64,000 nucleotides of DNA, from contig JBPCKT010000029.1 in NCBI GenBank assembly GCA_051004015.1, positions 1 to 64,000 of the forward strand, written 5' to 3'. The DNA is from SXOA01 sp051004015. GTDB taxonomy: Bacteria; Planctomycetota; Planctomycetia; Pirellulales; Pirellulaceae. Position 1 is the stretch's first letter. The number at the start of each line of letters is the position of its first letter. Both the position numbers and the translations under genes were made by a program. Below, piece after piece: positions 32,634 through 42,383 of this stretch. Below the pieces are notes generated by a model. It ran no database searches. It had not been told where the DNA came from and saw only the letters and a list, made by a program, of their open reading frames with translations.

Positions 32634-35600
32634 ATGGAGCAGAGCGTGGCTGACGAATTTGACCCCTATTACACCTGGCTGGGAATCCCTCCCGCCGAGC
32701 AGCCGGCTGACCACTATCGGCTGATTGGGCTGCGGCAGTTTGAAGGCAACACGGACGTCATTTCCAATGCGGTCGATCAGAAGATGCAGTTTCTGCGGAC
32801 GCTGCAGGTCGGCAAGCGTTCGGCCCTTTCGCAGAAGCTGCTGAACGAAATCTCCGCGGCCGGAGGTTGTCTGCTCGATCCGCAAAAGAAGCTGGCCTAT
32901 GACTTGGACCTGAAGGCCAAGGAAGCCACCAAGCAAGCCGCGACCCAGGTGAAAGTGACACCGGCCAGGCCGCTGCCCAAACCCAGTGCGGTTCTGCCAT
33001 TGCCTGCGGCTGGTTCGAATGTTGCGCGGCCGGCAGCGCCCCGTCCCATGCCGGTGGCAATGCCTCCGGCAGTTAACTTGGACGTTTCACCGGCTCCTAA
33101 GAAAGAGCTTTCCGGGCTCAATACCGCGGCCATTTCTTCGATTTCCTGGAAGCTGCCCGTGATCGTTATCGGCGGCGGCCTTGGCCTCGTCGTTCTCGCC
33201 GTCATAGTCACTTACGCCAGCGGCTTGCTTGGTCCTGGCGAAAAGAAGATCGCCTCCCAGCCGGCCAAGAATGTAACGCCTGTAACGCCGGTGACTCCTG
33301 AGAAGGGCGTCACGAAGCCTTCGCCGGAAGTCACACCTGCTGAAACAAATCCAAAGCCAGCCCCGGAAGTGGTCAAGCCTCCCAAGACGAAAACGCCGCG
33401 CACAAACATCACCACGTCACCGCCAGGCACTGCCACTCAAGGCTGGTGGAAAGACCCCAGCCATGTCGAGCGGCTGCTGGCCTTGCAAATCGGCACCACT
33501 GCTTTCGCTGAGCTTCCTGACACCGCCAGCCGCAGTACGCTGGCCGCGCCTCTGACGGCTGAGTTATGGCTGCGGCTTCATCTGCAAGGGGACCAGCCGG
33601 TGCAAATCCTGGGGACCCGTTTGGGCGGTGAAGGGGCGGTGCCCAAGGGCTGGGGGCTGTTTGCCAAGCGGCTGACCCAGGGGGACCAGCCCAAGGACCA
33701 ATTGTATGTGGAGTTTTGGAGAGCCACCGGCGAGTACATTCGCTATCCCGTTGCGCTGCCGGCTCCCAGCGAATGGCATCACATTGCTCTCGTCTGCGAA
33801 CCGGCGCATCCGGGCCGGATTTTTATTGATGGCCGGCCGCTGGAATTCCCCGCCGTGAAAGACCTGACGAGCAGCCAGCGCAATCTGGTGCTGGGCTCCG
33901 AGATGCAGTTTCCCGGTGCAAACTTCAAAGCCGAAGTCTGCGGCTTGCGGGTGAGTGACGGCGCTCGTTACTCGCAGCCATTTACTCCCCCTTCGCCTCT
34001 GGCAATGAAGCCGGATGAAGCCACCTTCGCCGCTCTTGAATGCCGGCTGATGCAACCGACGCAGATATCAGGTTCAAAGACCGCCTATCCCTGGCTGTAC
34101 GGCGTCGGGAAATTGGACGGCGAAACGAACCGGATCGTCAACTTCCAGCCGCTGAGATATGGAACGCACGAGCAGTGGCAAGGGGGCGTGACGCGACCAT
34201 CCGAGGAATTGGGATGGGTTGCTCTGGACGCCATCGGTGGGCACGCGGGAAACGATGCGGACCATGCCGCGGTGCGACGATGGGTGGCTCCGCGGGATGG
34301 CGGGCTCGCCATCACCGGCCACCTGCGGCACTTTGCCACGATACGCAACGGCGACGGCGTCCGCGCCCGCATCGTCAGCAGCCGGACCGGTCCGGCGGGG
34401 GAATGGCGGGCCTTCTTTTCCGCGGCGGAAACCCAGCCTCCAGACCTGAAAGTGGAGGCGGGTGACACGGTGGATTTTTCCGTCGACTGCGGCGGTGATG
34501 GGGCATGCGATGCGTTTGAGTGGATTGTGGATCTGAAACTTGTCGACGCCGAGCAGCGGCTGGTGGGAACGTGGAATTCGGCGAAGGACTTTCGCGTCGT
34601 TCCGATTCCCGCCAAAGCAGGCGCGGCGGCTACGTTCCGTGAGCCGGCGCTCAGCAAGGCGAAGTGGATTCAACTGGAGAATCGCGCCGCGGTCGTGTCA
34701 TCGCGGGATTTATCCGTGCATTTGATCCCAGCGCGGCTGATTGCGCAGCACAATCCCGCTGCAGGCCCAGCAACGAACTCCCCGCCATTGACTTTGAAAC
34801 CCGTCCCGTTCAAGCCCAAGGAGCCCTCGCCCTTCGGCGAGCTTCCCGGTGTTGAGCCTCCCGTCGCCGCCAAAAAGTCCGCCGTTCCGGACGCCGCCGC
34901 GCTAACCAAGGCACGAGCGGAAGTCATATCAGTCTTCGGCGACGACTTGAAGTCCGCCAAGTCTCCTCCTCTGAAACAGGAGTTGGCGCAGAAGATTTTT
35001 GATCTGGTGAAGGCCACCACGGAGTCCCCAACGCGGTACGCCCTGCTGCTGGAGGTCCGCCGCCTGGCCGTCGAAGGCCGGGATGCCCCCTTGGCGACGA
35101 AGGCCGTGGAAATGTTAGGGGAGCAGTTCGAGGTCGATTTACTGACGCTCAAGGTCAAGCTCTATGAAAGCCTCGCGGCGGAGGGTTTGACTCCGGCGCA
35201 GCGGGGCGATGTCCTCTCGGCTACCTGTGAATTGGGATACGAAGCCCTGGATGCCGACAAGTTTGAAGCTTTGCAAGCGCTGGTCGCCATCGCGCGGTCG
35301 ATGGCGGTAAAAGCGGCTCCGCCGGAAGCCAAGGCGGAAGCCAAGGAGTTTTTTGAAGCGTACGCCCACATCCAAAAGAAGCTGGAGTTGATCAAAAAGG
35401 CGGAGCAAACTTTGAAGACTGCGCCGAATGAACCCGGCTCGAACCTCATCTTGGGCCTGTACCATCACTTTACCCGTGGCGACGCGCTGAAAGGTCTGCC
35501 GCTGCTCGCGAAAGGAAGCAACAAGGAACTGGCGACCGCCGCCAAAGCTCGGGAGCAGAATCTCGCCAAGGGGGCTGCCTCGTCCCTCGAAGAAGCGGAC

Positions 35601-36287
35601 GCTTGGTTCGACGCGGTTGCGACGGTCCCCGCGGACTACAAGGTCGACGTGCAAAGGCAGGCGCTCGACGGTTACACCTTCTTGGCAACTTCGGGCACAG
35701 GTCTGGAGAAAATCAAGGCCGAAAAACGCCGCGACGAGTTGGCCACTGCCGTGGCAGCCGCTCCGGAAAGGAAGGGTGCGAAACGCGTTCGGGCGAGCGA
35801 TTTCCCCGAGTTCTCTACCGGGATGGTTGGCAGAGTTCTCGTGAACGGCAAGGACGCGGGCGTGCTCATCACTTTCCAGCCCGGCCGACAGATGAACTAT
35901 GCGCCCCTGAATGACATTCTGGAAAAGTCGAAGTCCGCCGGTCTGCGAGTCATTCTGGAAGGATTTGTTTCCTGCTCCGTCGCAGCCGATGTTTCGGTCT
36001 TTCAATCGGGTCAGGCGAGCGGGCCGGGACAGATCATTTCGATTCGCGGCAATCAAGTGAATGCCGTGGGCGGAAACAGCGGACGTTCCAGCAACAGCGT
36101 CGGCATTCAACTTCCCCCCGGCGAGCACCTGGTGCAATGGGCTTTCGATTACGCCGGCAACACGAACCCCCGAATGACGCTGTTTGGAACCAATGGAGGA
36201 GGGCCGATGCCCATCCGCTATACTCGCCAACAAGTAATGGCAGCTCGCAAGCTGGCGACCAGCTCGGAGGCAAGTCTGTCAGATTGA
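32634..36287 (+). CDS. Giant membrane-anchored protein with pseudo-J domain, LamG and PA14-like parts (paralogue 2)
   Basis: 1217 residues, with a GGAGGTGATC ribosome site upstream (a GTG four codons in, at 32646, is an alternative start). Same order as the gene before it: DPYYTWLGIPPAEQPADHYRLIGL and CLLDPQKKLAYDLDLKAKE without HPD; a linker; a membrane helix at about 174-197; a Thr/Pro/Lys linker (TPVTPVTPEKGVTKPSPEV); then LamG (FAELPDTASRSTLAAPLTAELWLRLHL, EWHHIALVCEPAHPGRIFIDG), a beta domain (HAGNDADHAAVRRWVAPRDG), a helical region nearly parallel to paralogue 1 (ATAAKAREQNLAKGAASSLEEADAWFDAVATV), and a C-terminal PA14-like part. A tandem duplication with divergent middle. Confidence 0.87.
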   Translation: MEQSVADEFDPYYTWLGIPPAEQPADHYRLIGLRQFEGNTDVISNAVDQKMQFLRTLQVGKRSALSQKLLNEISAAGGCLLDPQKKLAYDLDLKAKEATKQAATQVKVTPARPLPKPSAVLPLPAAGSNVARPAAPRPMPVAMPPAVNLDVSPAPKKELSGLNTAAISSISWKLPVIVIGGGLGLVVLAVIVTYASGLLGPGEKKIASQPAKNVTPVTPVTPEKGVTKPSPEVTPAETNPKPAPEVVKPPKTKTPRTNITTSPPGTATQGWWKDPSHVERLLALQIGTTAFAELPDTASRSTLAAPLTAELWLRLHLQGDQPVQILGTRLGGEGAVPKGWGLFAKRLTQGDQPKDQLYVEFWRATGEYIRYPVALPAPSEWHHIALVCEPAHPGRIFIDGRPLEFPAVKDLTSSQRNLVLGSEMQFPGANFKAEVCGLRVSDGARYSQPFTPPSPLAMKPDEATFAALECRLMQPTQISGSKTAYPWLYGVGKLDGETNRIVNFQPLRYGTHEQWQGGVTRPSEELGWVALDAIGGHAGNDADHAAVRRWVAPRDGGLAITGHLRHFATIRNGDGVRARIVSSRTGPAGEWRAFFSAAETQPPDLKVEAGDTVDFSVDCGGDGACDAFEWIVDLKLVDAEQRLVGTWNSAKDFRVVPIPAKAGAAATFREPALSKAKWIQLENRAAVVSSRDLSVHLIPARLIAQHNPAAGPATNSPPLTLKPVPFKPKEPSPFGELPGVEPPVAAKKSAVPDAAALTKARAEVISVFGDDLKSAKSPPLKQELAQKIFDLVKATTESPTRYALLLEVRRLAVEGRDAPLATKAVEMLGEQFEVDLLTLKVKLYESLAAEGLTPAQRGDVLSATCELGYEALDADKFEALQALVAIARSMAVKAAPPEAKAEAKEFFEAYAHIQKKLELIKKAEQTLKTAPNEPGSNLILGLYHHFTRGDALKGLPLLAKGSNKELATAAKAREQNLAKGAASSLEEADAWFDAVATVPADYKVDVQRQALDGYTFLATSGTGLEKIKAEKRRDELATAVAAAPERKGAKRVRASDFPEFSTGMVGRVLVNGKDAGVLITFQPGRQMNYAPLNDILEKSKSAGLRVILEGFVSCSVAADVSVFQSGQASGPGQIISIRGNQVNAVGGNSGRSSNSVGIQLPPGEHLVQWAFDYAGNTNPRMTLFGTNGGGPMPIRYTRQQVMAARKLATSSEASLSD

Positions 36288-37475
36288 CTTGCGGCCTGTC
36301 TGCTCGTCCGCGTGGAGGCCAACGTTCCTGAACCACTCCATTTCTTGCGCGATGCCTACCGACAATTCCGCGTGCTGCAACTCCGGCGGCAGCACTCCCC
36401 AGGCGTAGGTTTCGACTTCAAAATGCCGGCAGTTGCTGTGAGCAAGCACGGCCTGGATGCAAGGCCGAATTTGGTCCCGGAAAGTCTGAAAGGGACCGCT
36501 CCCTTCCCAGTAAATGGGTACGTGAAAATGGGTCCGCCATTGGCCGGAGGGTTTTGCTTGGGCGATGGCGAGCGGCAAGTCTTCGTAAAGCGTTGTCTCG
36601 CCCGCATCGCGCACGCTGGTCTGATGCAAGTACCGTGGCTCGACGAACTTGGACCGTAGCAACTCCAGCGCGGCCTGCCGCTCGCCCGACGGCAAAGAGT
36701 CGAAGTCCACTCCGACCGCCGAGGATACCTGCACCTTGCCGACCTCGATGCCGGCGGCCTGGTATGTTCGCAACGCTCCTGCCTGGTCTTCGAACATCAC
36801 CGCGGAATGACAAATGTCGTGGCAGACCCGCAAGTGCCGGCGGATGCGTTGCTCGTCCTCGCTGGAAAACAGGTAGTCCTGAAAGAAAGCCACGATGTCA
36901 TCGGCGGTATCAAGCACGCAGCCCGGCTCCGGCTCGATGCTAATGTAAATCAAGCGGCCGGTGCGAGCTTCCAGATCCGCCAGTCCCTTCGCTGCCTGCT
37001 GCACCTTCTCGGCTGCCAATTGCAGCAGGCCGCCAGCGAGCGGCTCGCCCAGTTTCGCCGGCCAGGCTATCGGCAGCGTGGAAATGCTCCCTTCCACTCC
37101 CGGCGGCAAAAGCTGGTCCAGTATCTCCGCCAGTTGCAGCGTGTACGCCAACCGGGCCGGCTCATACCACGTCGGCTGATAGACCTTGTGCTTCACCACC
37201 GACTCATGGAAGTCCCCGTAGGGAAAGCCGTTCATCGTGAAGGGGACCAGGCCAATCTCTCGGAGCCAAGCCGCGAAATTTGCGACTTGCCCGCTCGAAA
37301 CGAGCTCCTGGGCAGCATTCGCGGAGAGCCACAGGCCGATTCCCATCGGCTCGTTCGGGCTGATCCGCCGCTTCACTCCGAGCGCATGTTGTTGGAGATT
37401 TGCCCGCGTTTTCTCCAGGCTCGCATTGGCGTGGACGTTGGTGCAATAGCCGAACGTAGTGGCGGAAAGTTCCAT
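36279..37475 (-). CDS. eboE: EboE-like xylose-isomerase-type TIM-barrel protein
   Basis: 398 residues. The opening FGYCTNVHANASLEKTRANLQQHALGVKRRISPNEPMGIGLWLSANAAQEL and the conserved VPFTMNGFPYGDFH are the EboE pattern (metabolite traffic protein). Later segments IYISIEPEPGCVLDTADDIVAFF, HLRVCHDICHSAVMFED and RTHFHVPIYW supply the metal-binding Glu, Asp and His of a sugar-isomerase-like TIM barrel. EboE belongs to a cluster (eboABCDEF) that exports precursors of secondary metabolites; here no other ebo gene is present. It overlaps the end of the previous gene by nine bases on the opposite strand. Confidence 0.8.
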   Translation of the reverse strand: MELSATTFGYCTNVHANASLEKTRANLQQHALGVKRRISPNEPMGIGLWLSANAAQELVSSGQVANFAAWLREIGLVPFTMNGFPYGDFHESVVKHKVYQPTWYEPARLAYTLQLAEILDQLLPPGVEGSISTLPIAWPAKLGEPLAGGLLQLAAEKVQQAAKGLADLEARTGRLIYISIEPEPGCVLDTADDIVAFFQDYLFSSEDEQRIRRHLRVCHDICHSAVMFEDQAGALRTYQAAGIEVGKVQVSSAVGVDFDSLPSGERQAALELLRSKFVEPRYLHQTSVRDAGETTLYEDLPLAIAQAKPSGQWRTHFHVPIYWEGSGPFQTFRDQIRPCIQAVLAHSNCRHFEVETYAWGVLPPELQHAELSVGIAQEMEWFRNVGLHADEQTGRKSI

Positions 37476-37577
37476 CCCACCAGCCTAGCCCGCCGGTTCG
37501 GCAGGGAAAACCGGGCTATAATTAGGCGGGACAAGGCTCATTAGAAATCTCCGCAATTGGAGAGAGGTTTGGTTGCC

Positions 37578-38606
37578 ATGAATCGGATTCTTACTTGCTT
37601 ACCAATTGCCTTCATTGCCCTAATTGTCGTGCCTGTAGGCGCCGCTGCCGAAGGCCGCGTCGATCTGGAACTCGTCACGGTTGGCTCTTTTCCGTTCGAG
37701 CAGACCCGCGACTGGGTTGCCATGTTGCAGAAGCTGAATTTGGAGGGAGTGCGAATTCGCGCAGGGACGGAAGACGACGACCCCGAGATTGCCACCGAAG
37801 GGAGCGAGAAATCGCCGGTCTACAAAGTGAAAGGGCTACTGACTCCTGGGGGAAACCTGATTCTCAAAGGAGCCAAATTCAAGCTCGCCGATCGCGCAGC
37901 CCTGGGCCGCTGGCTGGATAAGCTCAAGCAAGGGGGCGAAGAAGGGCTCACCGTCACACCCGGCGCATTCGGCCTGCTCCCCAAGCAATTGGCGGCTGTG
38001 CATCAAGGGCTCTCCGGGCCGGTCGATTTTTCCACGGCGGGAGGCAAGCCCAAGGACATCGTCGATAAGCTCGCGGAAAAGCTCTCGCTTACGGTGACGT
38101 TTGAGTCCGGCTCGGATACCTCCCTCCGCTCCGCCGAGCCGTTTCCCGACCAGCTCCTCGGCGTCTCCAGCGGCACCGCCCTGGCCGCGGTGCTCCGCCC
38201 GTCGGGCCTGGTCTTCGTGCCGGTCAAAGGGAAGGGAGACTCCATCCAACTCAAGATCACGGACAGCCGCAGCGTGGAAAAATCATGGCCGGTCGGCTGG
38301 TCCACCGACAAAGGGAAAGGATTGCTGCTGCCGGACTTGTTCAAAACCTTGAACGTGGAAATCGCCGACACGCCGCTCGAAGAATCGATGGCTGCCATTC
38401 AAAAGCGCGTGAAGGTTCCCTTCCTCATCGACCAGAATTCTCTGGCCCGTCAGCGCGTGGACCTGAAGGCGAAGATCGGCCTCCCCAAGGCCAACCTCAG
38501 CTACGCCCGCATCCTCGACAAGCTCCTGACCCAGGTGAAATGCAAAGCCGAGATGCGCCTGGATGAAGCCGACCAGCCGTTCCTGTGGATCACGACGCTG
38601 AAGTAA
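37578..38606 (+). CDS. Secreted protein of unknown function
   Basis: 342 residues. The ATG at 37578 begins a signal peptide (NRILTCLPIAFIALIVVPVGAAAEG), preferred to the ATG 21 bases upstream. The mature part is an alpha/beta protein with no family I recognise: VTVGSFPFEQTRDWVAMLQKLNLEGVRIR, KVKGLLTPGGNLILKGAKFKLADRAALGRWLDKLK, then two similar-looking modules around PKDIVDKLAEKLSLTVTFE and PLEESMAAIQKRVKVPFLIDQNSLARQRVDLK. These resemble secretin/STN short domains. A TATAAT lies at 37512-37517. Unknown function. Confidence 0.75.
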   Translation: MNRILTCLPIAFIALIVVPVGAAAEGRVDLELVTVGSFPFEQTRDWVAMLQKLNLEGVRIRAGTEDDDPEIATEGSEKSPVYKVKGLLTPGGNLILKGAKFKLADRAALGRWLDKLKQGGEEGLTVTPGAFGLLPKQLAAVHQGLSGPVDFSTAGGKPKDIVDKLAEKLSLTVTFESGSDTSLRSAEPFPDQLLGVSSGTALAAVLRPSGLVFVPVKGKGDSIQLKITDSRSVEKSWPVGWSTDKGKGLLLPDLFKTLNVEIADTPLEESMAAIQKRVKVPFLIDQNSLARQRVDLKAKIGLPKANLSYARILDKLLTQVKCKAEMRLDEADQPFLWITTLK

Positions 38607-38710
38607 TCGCTTCACTCAGAATAATCCCTGGTCGGGCGAACCCTGGCCGCGAAGAATGGTCATGCCCGATAAAAACTTAACCGCGCTGCGCGCATTGACT
38701 CCGCGGCCTC

Positions 38711-40534
38711 ATGCATGATTACAACCTCATTCTGACCTTGACCGCGGGCCTCGCTGCTGCCCTGGTTTTGGGTTACATCACCCACCGGCTGTCGCTCTCC
38801 CCCATCGTGGGCTACCTGCTCGCCGGCATTGTGGTCGGTCCCGCCACGCCCGGCTTTGAAGCCGACAAGCATCTGGCGGGCCAAATGGCGGAGATCGGCG
38901 TGATCCTGCTGATGTTTGGCGTTGGACTCCATTTCCATGTCAAGGATCTCCTGGCGGTGCGCTGGGTGGCGATCCCGGGAGCACTCGGGCAAAGTTTCGT
39001 GGCCACGATCCTGGGTTGCTTGCTGGGACTGGCCTTCGGGTGGACCTGGCAAACGGGGGTCGTGTTCGGACTCGCCATCTCCGTCGCCAGCACGGTCGTC
39101 ATGTTGCGGGTGCTGACCGACAATAATGATCTGCACACTCCCATCGGCCGCATCGCTGTCGGCTGGCTGGTGGTGGAGGATCTGTTCGCGGTTCTCGTCC
39201 TGGTAATGCTCCCCGTCATTTTTCAAGGCCAGGAAGCAACCGCCTCCGGGATTGCCGTCGCCCTGGCTTGGTCGCTCGCCAAGATCGTGCTGCTGGTGGC
39301 GTTCGTGTTCTTCGTCGGCGGACGCATCATTCCCTGGTTTCTGGCCCAGGCGGCCAACACCAGGTCGCGTGAGCTCTTTACCCTCAGTGTGCTGGTAATC
39401 GCACTGGGGATTGCCGTGGGAGCTACGCTCCTGTTTGGAGTTTCGCCTGCCCTGGGAGCCTTCCTGGCGGGAATGGTCGTCGGTCAATCCGAGTTCAGCT
39501 CCCGCGCGGCCTCAGAGGCGCTTCCCATGCGGGACGCCTTTGCCGTGCTGTTCTTTGTCTCCGTCGGCATGTTATTTGATCCCATTTTGCTTTTGAAATC
39601 GCCTTGGCTGTTCGTGGCCACGCTGGCCATCATCCTGGTGGGCAGCCCATTGACCGCATTTGCCATCGTGGTCGCCCTCCGCTATCCGCTGCGCGTTGCC
39701 TTGTCGCTCGCAATTGCCGTGGCGCAAATCGGCGAATTCTCGTTCATCCTGGCGTCACAGGCCAGCACGCTGGACATCCTTTCGGAAGACGCCAACAACG
39801 CGATTGTGGCGGCTGCCCTCGTTTCCATCAGCTTGAACCCGCTGCTGTACCGGCTGGTCGATATTCTCGAAGCCCGGATGAAGCGTTACAGGCGCCTGTC
39901 GGCATGGCTCCATAAGCCCGGACTGGCCTATCCAGCGCACGATGAGCAATCTGCCGAGGCTCCCTCCAATCGGGCGATTATTGTGGGATACGGCCCGGTG
40001 GGTCGTTCGCTCGTCCGGATGCTGCAGGAGAACGACATCGAGCCGACGGTGATCGAATTGAACCTTGACACCGTCCACCGGCTGCGTGATGACGGCATTC
40101 GGGCCATTTATGGCGATTCCACGCATCGGGAGACCATCGAAGCCGCCGGCGTGAAGGGCGCGGTCGCTTTTGTCATCACTTCCGCCGGCATGCACGGCAG
40201 CGCTGAGGCAATTCGCCTGGCCCGCGACGTCAATCCGGCCGTGCATGTGTTCGCCCGGGCCGGCTACCTCAAGGAAATTCCAGCCTTGCAGCACGCCGGA
40301 GCCGATGTCGTCTTCTCCAGCGAAGGAGAAATCGCGCTCACCATGACCGAGTTCATGCTGCGGCATTTAGGGGCCACCGAGGAGCAGATTGACCGCCAGC
40401 GCCAGAGAATGCGCGACGAGCTATTCGGCACCACCCTGGCCATGGAATTGCTTTTGCCGCCTCCCGGCCAAGCTCCGAAAAAGTCATCTGACGAACTGCC
40501 GGAGAAGTCTGACCCCGACGAAAGTTGCATGTGA
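38711..40534 (+). CDS. CPA2-type cation:proton antiporter with RCK domain (KefB/YbaL-like)
   Basis: 607 residues. About twelve membrane helices to residue 385, starting NLILTLTAGLAAALVLGYITH and LSPIVGYLLAGIVVGP, with the CPA2 hallmark segments (VVEDLFAVLVLVML, GAFLAGMVVGQSEFS). A Rossmann RCK/TrkA-N domain begins at about residue 418 (RAIIVGYGPVGRSLVRMLQENDIEPTVIELN) and is followed by a C-terminal helical tail. Such proteins release K+ or exchange it for protons, gated by the cytosolic domain. It resembles YbaL more than KefC in its GYGPVGRSLV and length. Monocistronic. Confidence 0.92.
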   Translation: MHDYNLILTLTAGLAAALVLGYITHRLSLSPIVGYLLAGIVVGPATPGFEADKHLAGQMAEIGVILLMFGVGLHFHVKDLLAVRWVAIPGALGQSFVATILGCLLGLAFGWTWQTGVVFGLAISVASTVVMLRVLTDNNDLHTPIGRIAVGWLVVEDLFAVLVLVMLPVIFQGQEATASGIAVALAWSLAKIVLLVAFVFFVGGRIIPWFLAQAANTRSRELFTLSVLVIALGIAVGATLLFGVSPALGAFLAGMVVGQSEFSSRAASEALPMRDAFAVLFFVSVGMLFDPILLLKSPWLFVATLAIILVGSPLTAFAIVVALRYPLRVALSLAIAVAQIGEFSFILASQASTLDILSEDANNAIVAAALVSISLNPLLYRLVDILEARMKRYRRLSAWLHKPGLAYPAHDEQSAEAPSNRAIIVGYGPVGRSLVRMLQENDIEPTVIELNLDTVHRLRDDGIRAIYGDSTHRETIEAAGVKGAVAFVITSAGMHGSAEAIRLARDVNPAVHVFARAGYLKEIPALQHAGADVVFSSEGEIALTMTEFMLRHLGATEEQIDRQRQRMRDELFGTTLAMELLLPPPGQAPKKSSDELPEKSDPDESCM

Positions 40535-40682
40535 ATTGGGCACCCATCGCCCGATACTCAAGCAGTCGTGGACATGGCGATTCTCGCCTGAATCTTCTAA
40601 GTTCTTTGTCCCACGCGACTTGAGAGCTTGAGCGCCTGTGGCCCGCGGAATGCTAAAGGGGCAACCACGAATCCGGTGCGCG

Positions 40683-40697
40683 ATGCCACGGTGGCAT
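40683..40697. promoter_or_regulatory. Palindrome upstream of amt
   Basis: ATGCCAC, G, GTGGCAT, perfect 7-bp arms, 43 bases before the amt start. It could be an operator; no known binder is implied. Confidence 0.35.
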
Positions 40698-40739
40698 TGG
40701 CGAAGGAGTCGCAGTACTTAGATGAAGCGGAGGCGGCGC

Positions 40740-42266
40740 ATGTCTAAATTTGAGTGGAGTTGGGTTTTCGTTCCATTGATTCTCGCGACGGTCTTGGCCG
40801 GCGCCTTGACCGGGGCAAACACAACCTCGGCCCAAGAAAAGGCACCCGAAAGCCCCGGAGTTACAACCCCAGCAGACGAAAAGCCTGCGGAGGCCAAACC
40901 GGAGAAAACGCTCACACCGGAAGAGGAGATCGCCGCCATCAAGGAGGAGGCCGCTAAGACCAAGGCTGACTCCAAAGTTGCGATGGACACGATTTGGGTC
41001 ATGGTCACCGGCATGTTGGTGTTCTTCATGAACCTCGGCTTCGCCACGGTGGAATCCGGCATGTGCCGGGCCAAAAACTGCGTCAATATCCTCTCCAAGA
41101 ACTTCATCGTCTTTGCCGTGACATCCATCGGCTTTTGGGTTCTCGGCTGGGGATTGATGTTCGGCGGTGGAAGCGAGTTTGTGGGAATGGGGGAAGGGTT
41201 GTTTTGCCTGACGGGCACGGACAATAGCCCGGCGACGGGAGACGCGTACACGGGAGTCTACGCATCCATCAACTGGACTGCCGTTCCTCTCGAAGCCAAG
41301 TTCTTCTTCCAGCTCGTGTTCGCGGGAACCGCGGCAACGATCGTCTCCGGCGCGGTTGCCGAACGGATCAAGTATCTCTCGTTTATTCTCTTCAGCTTTA
41401 TCATGGCGATTGGAATCTATCCTATTGTCGGACACTGGATTTGGGGCGGCGGCTGGCTGGCGGACATGGGTTTCTTCGACTTTGCTGGTTCCACGGTCGT
41501 GCATTCGGTCGGCGGCTGGTCGGCCCTGGTGGGCGTCTACATCCTCGGTTCGCGTAAAGGCAAGTACGGGCCGGATGGCAAGGTCAACGCTATTCCTGGC
41601 CATAACATGACCGCCGCCACCATCGGCTGCTTGATCCTCTGGCTCGGCTGGTTTGGATTCAACCCCGGCAGCACGATGGCGGCCGATCCGACCGCAATTG
41701 CCCATATCGCTTTAACGACCAACACCGCCGGAGCCGCAGCAACGCTTAGTGCCACGGCCGTTGCCTGGATCATGCTCGGCAAGCCAGACCTTGGAATGAC
41801 GCTTAACGGGTGTTTGGCAGGGCTCGTTGCCATTACGGCTCCCTGTGCCTGGGTAAGTGTCCCCGCCGCCGCCCTCATCGGCGTCATTGCGGGCGTCTTG
41901 GTTGTCTTTGGAGTCTTGTTCTTCGACCGCATCAAGGCGGACGACCCAGTGGGGGCCACCTCGGTCCACCTGCTCAACGGCGTTTTCGGCACGCTCTGCG
42001 TCGGGCTCTTCACCGATCCGAAATGGACGTCCGCCACCGGCCCCAAGCCCGGTTTGTTCTACGGCGGTGGCATTGATCAACTCAAGGTACAAATCATCGG
42101 CGTCTTGGCAGTGGCAGCCTATGTGGCCGCAGTTGCCGCGGTGGCCTGGTTCGTCCTCAAGTTCACCGTCGGCATTCGCGTCTCCGCGGACGAAGAGCTT
42201 GAGGGCCTGGATAAGGGTGAGCACGGCAATGAGGCCTATCACGGCTTCCAGATGACCTCGGAGTAG
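40740..42266 (+). CDS. amt: Ammonium transporter Amt
   Basis: 508 residues. The ATG at 40740 has a good GGAGG six bases upstream, so it is preferred to the ATG at 40722. The protein has a signal peptide (FEWSWVFVPLILATVLAGALTGANTTSAQE), then an acidic/Pro-rich region to about residue 80, then the eleven-helix Amt core: FFMNLGFATVESGMCRAKN, FAGTAATIVSGAVAERIKY, the signature FDFAGSTVVHSVGGWSALVG, and the C-terminal GIRVSADEELEGLDKGEHGNEAY. It carries ammonium across the cytoplasmic membrane. No glnK/PII gene follows. Confidence 0.95.
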   Translation: MSKFEWSWVFVPLILATVLAGALTGANTTSAQEKAPESPGVTTPADEKPAEAKPEKTLTPEEEIAAIKEEAAKTKADSKVAMDTIWVMVTGMLVFFMNLGFATVESGMCRAKNCVNILSKNFIVFAVTSIGFWVLGWGLMFGGGSEFVGMGEGLFCLTGTDNSPATGDAYTGVYASINWTAVPLEAKFFFQLVFAGTAATIVSGAVAERIKYLSFILFSFIMAIGIYPIVGHWIWGGGWLADMGFFDFAGSTVVHSVGGWSALVGVYILGSRKGKYGPDGKVNAIPGHNMTAATIGCLILWLGWFGFNPGSTMAADPTAIAHIALTTNTAGAAATLSATAVAWIMLGKPDLGMTLNGCLAGLVAITAPCAWVSVPAAALIGVIAGVLVVFGVLFFDRIKADDPVGATSVHLLNGVFGTLCVGLFTDPKWTSATGPKPGLFYGGGIDQLKVQIIGVLAVAAYVAAVAAVAWFVLKFTVGIRVSADEELEGLDKGEHGNEAYHGFQMTSE

Positions 42267-42383
42267 AACTAACAGGCTTGGTGAGGAACGTACTCATCGG
42301 GATTTAAGATCCATTGCAGTGTCGCCGGTCTCCGCCTGACCGGCACACCCCTACGGCTTGGGCAGGAGGCTTCGGCCTGTTGC

